DNA from: Verrucomicrobiales bacterium
GTDB lineage: Bacteria > Verrucomicrobiota > Verrucomicrobiia > Verrucomicrobiales > Verrucomicrobiaceae
NCBI GenBank assembly: GCA_003453085.1
Contig: DMMK01000354.1
Span: forward strand, 1-5,173
DNA: 5,173 nucleotides
Direction: 5' to 3'
Below are positions 1 to 5,173 of the stretch, one piece after another (position 1 is the first letter of the stretch; each line of letters opens with the position of its first letter). The notes under the pieces were generated by a model. The model saw nothing but the letters and a program-made list of their open reading frames with translations, did not search any database and was not told the origin of the DNA. A program made the translations under genes and the position numbers.

Positions 1-438
1 CTCCACACCGATGACGTGACCGCTATCGTTTTTCAGGAGCTGAACCACCGTGGTTTCTTCCCTCACGTGGGCTCCCTTGTCGCGGGCGTTGTTCAGCAGC
101 ATTTCATCAAACTCAGAACGCAGCACCTGCCAGGTTTGCGCAACGGTCTCCTTGTCATAACGGGTGTGAAAATAAAAGGGCTGCGAGCGGCGGCCATCCG
201 GCTGCACGAAGCTGACGCTGTACTTCTTCATGAAGTGGCTCTTCTTCATTTTCGGGATCATGCCCAGCCGCTCCAAAGGCCCAAAGGTAAAAGGGATCAA
301 GGACTCGCCCACGTGATAGCGGGGGAATTTAGCACGCTCGATCACCAAAGCACGATGACCATGCTCAGCCAAAATCGTGGCTACGCTGGCTCCAGCAGGG
401 CCACCACCGATGATCAGAACGTCGTATTGGGAATTCAT
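1..438 (-). CDS. FAD-dependent oxidoreductase / flavin halogenase-like protein, N-terminal part (C-terminus beyond window)
   Basis: The minus strand is open from an ATG at 436-438 to the window edge, giving 146 codons without a stop. The product starts with a Rossmann FAD-binding fold: YDVLIIGGGPAGAS (residues 5-18) contains GxGxxG at 11-16, and Glu34 (VIER) is the expected ribose-binding acid after strand beta2. FPRYHVGESLIP (38-49) is typical of CmlS/CndH-like flavin halogenases and related NAD(P)/FAD oxidoreductases; VLRSEFDEMLL (105-115) is a common second element. The enzyme would be cytoplasmic and use FAD. Halogenase and plain oxidoreductase/reductase cannot be separated, because the diagnostic GWxWxIP region lies beyond the edge. 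The start at 438 gives the usual short N-terminus; an in-frame ATG at 465 would add nine residues (MQSFPETLH). Neither start has a strong Shine-Dalgarno sequence. It lies 85 bp downstream of the ATPase gene on the same strand, so it may be co-transcribed with the transporter or have its own promoter. Confidence 0.88.
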   Translation of the reverse strand, partial: MNSQYDVLIIGGGPAGASVATILAEHGHRALVIERAKFPRYHVGESLIPFTFGPLERLGMIPKMKKSHFMKKYSVSFVQPDGRRSQPFYFHTRYDKETVAQTWQVLRSEFDEMLLNNARDKGAHVREETTVVQLLKNDSGHVIGVE

Positions 439-500
439 GTGAAGCGTTTCGGGAAAGGATTGCATAAGACTTACGCCTGCAAGTCATGCAACTATGATTC

Positions 501-529
501 CATTAACGCATCACCGTGATGCTTTAATG
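501..529. promoter_or_regulatory. Imperfect 29-bp palindrome across the ATPase stop codon
   Basis: The two arms are CATTAA-c-GCATCAC and GTGATGC-t-TTAATG around a single central base, so 13 of 14 arm pairs match. The repeat includes the ATPase stop codon (524-526) and lies 63 bp before the oxidoreductase ATG. As RNA it could fold with a three-base loop. No T-run follows on the minus strand, so it is not a standard intrinsic terminator. It may be an operator for the oxidoreductase gene, or a stem-loop that stabilises the transporter mRNA. The symmetry is seen directly; either function is inferred. Confidence 0.5.
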
Positions 530-1324
530 CGATAAGTCGCCACCACTATGCACATCCATGCCCATGATGGCAAAAATCCGGTCACGAGTGGCCAAATACC
601 CGGGCGCATCCAGGTCACGGGGACGCGGCAGATCCACGGTCACCGTTTCCGCCACCGTCGCAGGGCGGCGACTCATCACCACCACACGGTCGGCTAGCTG
701 CACCGCTTCTTCGATGTCATGCGTGACAAACAGGACGGTCTTTTTTTCCGCCTGCCAGATGCGGATCAGGTCCGCCCGCATTTTCAGACGGGTCAAGAAG
801 TCCAGCGCACCGAAAGGCTCGTCCATGTACAGCACGTCCGCATTCGCCGCCAGCGCACGGGCGATTTCCACCCGCTGGCGCATGCCACCGGAAAGCTCAC
901 GCGGATAGGCTTTCTCAAACCCCTTCAGGCCCACCATCCCGATGTAATGCCGCACTCGCTCATCTCTTTCAGCCGCAGGCCGGGACATGAGGCCAAAGCC
1001 CACATTTTCCTCGACAGTCAGCCAGGGGAAGACGCCGTTCTCCTGGAAGACAAAAATGCGCTTGGGGTCAGGCCCGAGCACAGGCCCCCCATCCACGCGC
1101 ACCTCCCCCTGGGTCTCTTTGATAAACCCGCCAATGATGTTTAGCAGGGTGGATTTGCCACAGCCGGAAGGCCCGACAATGCACAAAAACTCCCCCTCAT
1201 GGACATCCAGATTCACGCGCTCCAGCACGTGGATCATCTCCCCTGATTTGCCTGGAAAAGACTTCCAGCAATCCCGGACTTTGATAAGTGTTTTAGCGTT
1301 GTCCATAACCCCAGCGAACTTCAT
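524..1324 (-). CDS. ABC transporter ATP-binding protein, NitT/TauT (SsuB/TauB/NrtD-like) family
   Basis: This 266-residue protein is the cytoplasmic ATPase that powers the importer encoded with it. All nucleotide-binding motifs are intact: Walker A GPSGCGKST (51-59), Q-loop Gln94 in FVFQENGVFPW, signature LSGGMRQR (144-151), Walker B DVLYMDEP (163-170), D-loop FGALD (171-175) and switch His202 in THDIEEA. The FPW after the Q-loop and the length match the nitrate/sulfonate/taurine subfamily rather than amino-acid or sugar ATPases. The start at 1324 is chosen because GGAG lies seven bases before it; Met7 (1306) is an alternative with a poorer upstream signal. The gene begins inside the 3' end of the permease gene (32-base overlap), which suggests translational coupling. 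Its stop codon lies within the 501-529 palindrome. The family call is secure; the substrate is not determined by this subunit. Confidence 0.95.
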   Translation of the reverse strand: MKFAGVMDNAKTLIKVRDCWKSFPGKSGEMIHVLERVNLDVHEGEFLCIVGPSGCGKSTLLNIIGGFIKETQGEVRVDGGPVLGPDPKRIFVFQENGVFPWLTVEENVGFGLMSRPAAERDERVRHYIGMVGLKGFEKAYPRELSGGMRQRVEIARALAANADVLYMDEPFGALDFLTRLKMRADLIRIWQAEKKTVLFVTHDIEEAVQLADRVVVMSRRPATVAETVTVDLPRPRDLDAPGYLATRDRIFAIMGMDVHSGGDLSH

Positions 1325-2057
1325 CGAATTTCTCCAACTGCCGAACCAGCAGATCCAGCACCAGCCCGATCAGGCCGATCATCACCATGCCTGCGACCAC
1401 GAGGTCGTAGCGTTTCCCTGCATTGCGTGCGTCAATGATGAGATAGCCCAGACCGCTATTCACGGCGATCATCTCGGCTGCCACCACCACCAGCCAAGCG
1501 ATGCCCAGGGCAATGCGGATGCCGGTGATAATCTGAGGCAGGGCAGCGGGAAGAATGACCCGGCGAAACAGTTGTGACCCTTGCACTCCAAAGTTCTGTG
1601 CCGCACGCAGATACACGAGCTGCATGTTCTGCACTGCCGCCATGGAGGAGACCGTGATGGGGAAGACACTGGCCAAAAAGATGAGGAAGACTGGCGCGGT
1701 GTCATCAATGCCGAACCAAAGAATCGCCACCGGAATCCAGGCGATGGGCGAGATGGGGCGCATGATTTGAATCATCGGATTCAGCGCCTCATAAGCCGGG
1801 CGAAACCAACCCAAGGCCAGACCGAGTGGCACCCCCACGACCACCGCCAAGATGAAACCCCAGCTCACCCGAAAGAGCGAGGCCACAATGTATTTGAGCA
1901 AGAGGCCTTTTTCGAAAAGCTCTTGGATGCCTTTGGCAACATCCAGCGGTGTGGGGAAGAGATCGCTTCCAGACAACTTCACCAGCACATGCCAGAGCAC
2001 CAAAAAGAAGAAAGCAGTGAAGACCGGCAACAGTGTGCCACGGAGAGACTTGTTCAT
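1293..2057 (-). CDS. ABC transporter permease, NitT/TauT (SsuC/TauC-like) family
   Basis: This 254-residue inner-membrane protein forms the channel of the importer, probably as a homodimer because only one permease gene is present. Hydrophobic segments lie at about 8-27, 57-83, 103-117, 121-140, 184-197 and 219-238, fitting the six-helix BPD_transp_1 fold (PF00528). The EAA loop that docks on the ATPase is clear at 151-170: RAAQNFGVQGSQLFRRVILP, with the conserved Gly and the closing I-L-P. MRPISPIAWIPVAILWFGI (99-117) is typical of the SsuC/TauC/NrtB branch. Length is normal for the family. It follows the binding-protein gene by 35 bases and overlaps the ATPase gene at its 3' end. No Shine-Dalgarno sequence precedes its ATG; the leader reads TTTAATTTTTTACTGC on the coding strand, so initiation may depend on an unstructured U-rich leader or on coupling. 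Confidence 0.94.
   Translation of the reverse strand: MNKSLRGTLLPVFTAFFFLVLWHVLVKLSGSDLFPTPLDVAKGIQELFEKGLLLKYIVASLFRVSWGFILAVVVGVPLGLALGWFRPAYEALNPMIQIMRPISPIAWIPVAILWFGIDDTAPVFLIFLASVFPITVSSMAAVQNMQLVYLRAAQNFGVQGSQLFRRVILPAALPQIITGIRIALGIAWLVVVAAEMIAVNSGLGYLIIDARNAGKRYDLVVAGMVMIGLIGLVLDLLVRQLEKFDEVRWGYGQR
1332..1335 (-). promoter_or_regulatory. Ribosome binding site of the ATPase gene
   Basis: On the minus strand GGAG is followed by seven bases (AAATTCG) and then the ATG at 1322-1324. The site is inside the permease coding sequence. It favours the first Met over Met7 as the ATPase start. Confidence 0.6.
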
Positions 2058-2092
2058 GCAGTAAAAAATTAAAGAACGTTAGACACGGGGCC

Positions 2093-3160
2093 TCATTCCT
2101 TGCCAACTCCCTCAAAGACATAAGGCTTCACGAGGGACTCATCTGGGACAAAAGACACATCGGTGTAGTCTTCAAAGCGGGCGCTGCCCGTCACGATGCC
2201 TGCATCTTTGCCGAGTTCTTCGATCTCTTCAAAATCAGCCTTCCGCAGGGCCAGGTTGGTGTATTTCACGCGGTCTGGTGGTTTGCTCAGCACAAAGGTG
2301 AGCAGGCGCGGATGCTGGTTGTAGTAATTTTTTGAAACGAACTGCGCCGCGTCCATGCGGTGATCCATCTTTTCATCCAGCCATTTGCCGCTGCTGGCGA
2401 TGCCATCCACCAGCTTCTGCACGGATTCACGGTCGTTTTTGATCATGTCCTCATGCACAGCTAGCACACAGGAAATGAAATTTGGCCACACATCCTTGGT
2501 TAGCCACAGCACACGCCCATAACCGTCCAGTTCAGTCTGGGCCATGAAGGGCTCGCCACTAGAGATGGCATCCACCGCTTTTGAATACAAGGCGGCGGGC
2601 ATGTCTGGCGGTGGCATCTCCACCAGTTCGATGTCTTTCACCGTCATTCCCGCTTGCTTGAGAGCGCGGAAGATCAGCAGCCGCTGGTTGGAGTAACGAT
2701 TCGGCACCGCCACCTTCTTCCCACGCAGATCCTCCATCCGGTAGATCTTCGAATCTTTGTGTACCATCACCGCGCTGCCATCTCGATGCCCCAGATACAC
2801 GATCTTGATCGGGACACCCTGCTCGCGAAGGGCGATGGCCATGGGTGCCAGGATGAAAGTCGCAGGTGTGTAGCCGGAAAGGTAGGCCTCCTTCAGCTCC
2901 GGCCAGCCGTTAAAGCGCACCGGTTCAAAGATGCCATCGCCCGTCGTCTCTTTGTTGATGAAATCCGTCACCGGGCAGGTCAGGTGACAGGTCACGGGCA
3001 GGAAACCGATCTTGTATTTCTCAGTGGTGGACACCCCGGGGGCACGAGTCGCAAACCACTTCAAATTGAGCTTGCCGTGCATCCCCGTGATGAGAGCCAG
3101 CCATAGGCTTCCAAAGAGAAAAGTGGCGGTGAGAAGTTTCATTCCCTGCTTATCCATCAT
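2093..3160 (-). CDS. ABC transporter substrate-binding protein, NMT1/THI5-like (NitT/TauT type), with CHxxC motif
   Basis: Up to 355 residues; the exported ligand-capturing subunit for the permease and ATPase downstream. The N-terminus has a positive start and a hydrophobic stretch (KLLTATFLFGSLWLALITG, 8-26), which is a signal peptide or membrane anchor. There is no lipobox Cys. The mature part begins YKIGFLPVTCHLTCPVTDF (49-67), the usual first strand and ligand loop of NitT/TauT binding proteins, here with Cys58, His59 and Cys62. Other family features are LRGKKVAVPNRYSNQ (145-159), the mid-protein AVDAISSGEPFMAQ (195-208) and a helical C-terminal part. The ligand is unknown: nitrate, sulfonate, taurine, bicarbonate, pyrimidine and riboflavin transporters all use this fold. 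The coordinates give the longest ATG form. Met7 (3142) is equally or more likely, because it starts a standard signal peptide (MKLL) and the predicted promoter leaves almost no leader for Met1. Confidence 0.9.
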   Translation of the reverse strand: MMDKQGMKLLTATFLFGSLWLALITGMHGKLNLKWFATRAPGVSTTEKYKIGFLPVTCHLTCPVTDFINKETTGDGIFEPVRFNGWPELKEAYLSGYTPATFILAPMAIALREQGVPIKIVYLGHRDGSAVMVHKDSKIYRMEDLRGKKVAVPNRYSNQRLLIFRALKQAGMTVKDIELVEMPPPDMPAALYSKAVDAISSGEPFMAQTELDGYGRVLWLTKDVWPNFISCVLAVHEDMIKNDRESVQKLVDGIASSGKWLDEKMDHRMDAAQFVSKNYYNQHPRLLTFVLSKPPDRVKYTNLALRKADFEEIEELGKDAGIVTGSARFEDYTDVSFVPDESLVKPYVFEGVGKE

Positions 3161-3170
3161 CCCGATTGAT

Positions 3171-3199
3171 AATATAATCCCATTCCAGCATCATGTTCA
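3171..3199 (-). promoter_or_regulatory. Candidate sigma70-type promoter of the transporter operon
   Basis: On the minus strand a -35-like TGAACA (3194-3199, four of six consensus bases) is separated by 17 bp from a -10-like TATATT (3171-3176), in the only AT-rich stretch of the divergent spacer. Transcription would start near 3164, only a few bases before the ATG at 3160. The binding-protein mRNA would then be nearly leaderless, or begin translation at Met7. This is read by eye and not tested. Confidence 0.42.
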
Positions 3200-3277
3200 T
3201 GCCCAAACGGCATCACCGCTAAAACACCCGGAGAAAGTTTGTCCCGTAACCGTTCAGTTCTAAAGGTCACCTCGTTT

Positions 3278-5050
3278 ATGAAACACTCCCTGCTGCTTCT
3301 CTTTTTCAGCCTACACCTCCTGGCCGCCGAGCCCGAATTCCCCCTGACGGCGGATTCAAAACCGCAGGCCGACGTGGCCAAGGGCACGCTGATCAAGGAC
3401 AGCTACACTGCCCCTGAAAGCAGCGTCTTCCCAGGCACCGTACGGGAATATCAGATCTACTTGCCTGCGGGCTTTGATAAGACCCAGCCTGCTCACTTCA
3501 TGGTCTTTCAGGACGGTGTCATCTACCAGGCCCCCGTGGTGTTTGATAACCTCATTGCCAAAAAGGACATCCCCTCCCTCGTCGGCATCTTCATCAAACC
3601 CGGCGTCGTCCCGGCCGCGAATGACAATGCCCTGCCCCGCTTCAACCGCAGCTACGAGTATGACAGCATCACGCCCACGTATTCGAAATTCCTCATCGAA
3701 GAATTCCTCCCGGCGATCGAAAAAAAGCATGCCATTTCTCTGAGCCAGGATCCCAATCACGCTGCCATTTCAGGCAACAGCAGCGGCGGCATCTGTGCCT
3801 TCATGGTCGCCTGGCATCGGCCCGACCGCTTCCGCCGCGTCTTCACCGGTGTTGGCACCTATGTCGGCATCCATGGGGCGGATCAGCTCCCCGTGCTCGT
3901 CCGCAAAATCGAACCCAAACCCCTGCGCATCTACCTGCAAAGCGGCACTGGCGACAACAACCTCTACTGCGGCGACTGGTGGATGGCCAATCAGATGATG
4001 GAGCGCAGCCTCACCTGGGCTGGTTATGACGTCAATCACGCCTGGGGTGAAGGCGGGCATAACCAAAAGCATGCCAGCCAGATCTTCCCCGACGTCCTCC
4101 GCTGGCTCTGGCGCGACTGGCAAACCGACATCGAAGTAAAAGCAAACCCCAAGGGAGAGTCAAAGTGGAAGGGGTATGAGGTGGTCGGTGATGATTGGAT
4201 ATCTATTCCCCGACCAGATGGTGCCGTTCACAATCTGACCGCTTCAAGCAATGGAGAGATTTGGGGTGTCCTGCAAACCAAGGGAGGAAGAGAAGTTTGG
4301 CGGATTTCCCCAACTCCGTTTACCCGCCATTTGAGCAGTGATTCCTGGCAATCTTCTGATCCTCTATCTGGCTACGTTCCTGCATATTCCGCCTTTGATA
4401 GGGAAGGAAACTTGGTTGTCGTTGACGGAATATCTCTAGTGACGACCCGAAGTTCTGAAATAGTCAGATCGCAACCGCAAGACGGTGGTCTGATTCGTGA
4501 TATTGTCCTGGCCTGGGACGGGAGATTTGTTTGTTCCAGTGAATTGAATGATCCACCTTTAGTTGGGACCTGGCTACCATCGACACGCCAAATGACAGTC
4601 ATTCCAAATACGACATCGACAGTTGGGAAGCATGGTTATCCCCAAGACCTATGCCTTTCACCCGATCAGACTCAACTGTATATCACAAACCGCCCATCAA
4701 CTCATATCGTTGCCTGCACATTTACCAAAGATGCCAAGATCAAGCATTACCAAAACTTTGCGGAACTAGATGTCGCATTTGAAACTCTGCAAGTTGGCGG
4801 CCTCTGCGTGGACACCGAAGGCCGTCTCTACGTTGCCACCTCACTCGGCATTCAGGTCTGTGATCAGGCAGGCCGGGTGAACTTCATCATCCCGACACCG
4901 AAGCCTGCCCACGATGTCTGTTTTGGCGGCAAGGATTTGAGCGAGCTCTTCATTGCCTGCGGCGACACCATCTACAAACGCCCGACGAAAGTCCACGGTG
5001 TCGTCAGTGGCCAGCAGGCCCCCATCAAACCAGCGCCACCCAAGCTGTAA
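3278..5050 (+). CDS. Exported enterochelin-esterase-like alpha/beta hydrolase fused to an SMP-30/gluconolactonase-like beta-propeller
   Basis: This 590-residue protein starts with a signal peptide (MKHSLLLLFFSLHLLAA, likely cut before Glu18), so it acts in the periplasm or outside the cell. Residues about 50-282 are a PF00756 esterase domain. The nucleophile elbow is GNSSGG (166-171), with Ser168 in GxSxG; the likely catalytic His261 lies in GEGGHNQKH, and GTGDNN (223-228) or GDWW (232-235) may supply the acid. The fold is shared by siderophore, feruloyl and acetyl esterases, so the substrate is open. After a linker (about 283-300), residues 300-568 resemble an SMP-30/NHL propeller, with blade motifs FDREGNLVVVD (373-383), LSPDQTQLYITN (460-471) and VDTEGRLYVATSLGIQV (511-527). 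The tail is Pro-rich. The ATG at 3278 is chosen because it begins the signal peptide; an in-frame TTG at 3239 would add 13 polar residues. AAAGG lies 11 bases upstream, a weak ribosome site. The gene is divergent from the transporter operon. Confidence 0.88.
   Translation: MKHSLLLLFFSLHLLAAEPEFPLTADSKPQADVAKGTLIKDSYTAPESSVFPGTVREYQIYLPAGFDKTQPAHFMVFQDGVIYQAPVVFDNLIAKKDIPSLVGIFIKPGVVPAANDNALPRFNRSYEYDSITPTYSKFLIEEFLPAIEKKHAISLSQDPNHAAISGNSSGGICAFMVAWHRPDRFRRVFTGVGTYVGIHGADQLPVLVRKIEPKPLRIYLQSGTGDNNLYCGDWWMANQMMERSLTWAGYDVNHAWGEGGHNQKHASQIFPDVLRWLWRDWQTDIEVKANPKGESKWKGYEVVGDDWISIPRPDGAVHNLTASSNGEIWGVLQTKGGREVWRISPTPFTRHLSSDSWQSSDPLSGYVPAYSAFDREGNLVVVDGISLVTTRSSEIVRSQPQDGGLIRDIVLAWDGRFVCSSELNDPPLVGTWLPSTRQMTVIPNTTSTVGKHGYPQDLCLSPDQTQLYITNRPSTHIVACTFTKDAKIKHYQNFAELDVAFETLQVGGLCVDTEGRLYVATSLGIQVCDQAGRVNFIIPTPKPAHDVCFGGKDLSELFIACGDTIYKRPTKVHGVVSGQQAPIKPAPPKL
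4135..4797 (+). other. Low-GC, atypical-codon segment inside the esterase-propeller gene
   Basis: Hand counts by sequence line give 58.8% GC for 3901-4140, 48.3% for 4141-4800 and 60.4% for 4801-5040. The segment encodes about residues 286-506: the linker and most of the propeller. It holds three ATA, three AGA, one AGG and several CTA codons. I found no in-frame ATA, AGA or AGG in the esterase part or in the last 250 bases. The frame stays open throughout, so this is a functional mosaic or an area with different codon selection, not decay. Confidence 0.75.
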
Positions 5051-5173
5051 GCGCTAAGCAGTTAAAAAAGGATGTAGCCCATCTGGTGCAGGATGAATTT
5101 CGGGGCGATTCACACCTCGTTCGATCTCTCATCCAGAGCTTCCAAAAGCGCATTCCCTCTCCCCCAAGAATTG
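5051..5173. other. Right-edge region without a supportable gene
   Basis: No gene can be called in these 123 bases. On the minus strand, GATG-GGCTA-CATC followed by C and TTTTTT (about 5064-5083) is a weak terminator-like arrangement with only a four-base stem; it would suit a minus-strand gene ending here. One minus frame reads ...NALLEALDERSNEV then stops at about 5110, and another stays open to a TAA just after the T-run. On the plus strand an ATG at 5093 stays open to the edge for 27 codons. None has a recognisable product. No convincing terminator for the esterase gene is seen. Confidence 0.3.

Noticed and set aside
16..519. Open plus-strand frame of 167 codons
   Set aside because: It is antisense to the flavoenzyme, whose minus-strand frame carries the FAD-binding GxGxxG and HVGESLIP motifs. 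The plus-strand translation has no recognisable domain.
1581..2072. Open plus-strand frame of 163 codons opposite the permease
   Set aside because: The product is rich in His, Gln, Asp and Arg with no fold-like pattern, as expected from the complement of a hydrophobic membrane-protein gene.
2058..2092. T-run (TTTAATTTTTTAC on the minus strand) between the binding-protein and permease genes, considered as a terminator
   Set aside because: No stable GC-rich stem precedes it, and the two genes belong to one transporter. It is more likely an unstructured leader of the permease.
3264..3272. Small palindrome AGGTCACCT over the esterase ribosome site
   Set aside because: A one-base loop cannot form a hairpin in RNA, and a nine-base symmetric match is expected often by chance.
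3239..3277. In-frame TTG start 39 bases before the esterase ATG
   Set aside because: It would place 13 mostly polar residues before a clean signal peptide, and no ribosome site precedes it.
3356..4123. Two long minus-strand frames opposite the esterase domain
   Set aside because: They mirror the codon bias of the esterase gene in high-GC sequence. The plus strand has a signal peptide and catalytic motifs, while the minus-strand products have neither.

Overview
The window is bacterial, gene-dense and GC-rich: my hand counts give about 59-60% GC in the esterase-coding parts. The flavin-oxidoreductase motif (FPRYHVGESLIP) and the secreted esterase fused to an SMP-30-like propeller are a combination I associate with the Planctomycetota-Verrucomicrobiota group, most likely Verrucomicrobiota. 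That placement is an inference from protein style; there is no rRNA or marker gene here.

Left two thirds (1-3160, minus strand). Read in the direction of transcription, from right to left, this is a four-gene cluster. It starts with a NitT/TauT-type substrate-binding protein (2093-3160), then an inner-membrane permease (1293-2057) and an ATPase (524-1324). The permease and ATPase genes overlap by 32 bases. After 85 bases comes the first 146 codons of an FAD-dependent oxidoreductase/halogenase-like enzyme (1-438), whose C-terminus lies outside the window. The first three genes form a complete importer: periplasmic capture, membrane channel and energy supply. The substrate cannot be read from the sequence. 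The binding protein carries a Cys-His-x-x-Cys motif near where such proteins contact ligand. An imperfect 29-bp palindrome (501-529) spans the ATPase stop codon and may separate the regulation or mRNA of the oxidoreductase from that of the transporter.

Divergent spacer (3161-3277). It holds a plausible sigma70-type promoter for the transporter operon at 3171-3199, placed so close to the first possible start codon that the leader would be very short. Two GCATCA copies lie 22 bp apart around its -35 box.

Right third (3278-5050, plus strand). One gene encodes a 590-residue exported protein: signal peptide, alpha/beta-hydrolase esterase of the enterochelin-esterase/esterase-D type, then an SMP-30/gluconolactonase-like beta-propeller. 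Most of the propeller-coding part (about 4135-4797) has clearly lower GC (about 48%) and different codon use from both flanks. The positions where I would expect the lactonase metal ligands appear replaced. This mosaic gene is the most unusual object in the window.

Right edge (5051-5173). No gene can be supported. A-rich bases after the esterase stop could be the T-tract of a weak terminator for a minus-strand gene entering from the right. No RNA gene, CRISPR array or insertion sequence was seen.
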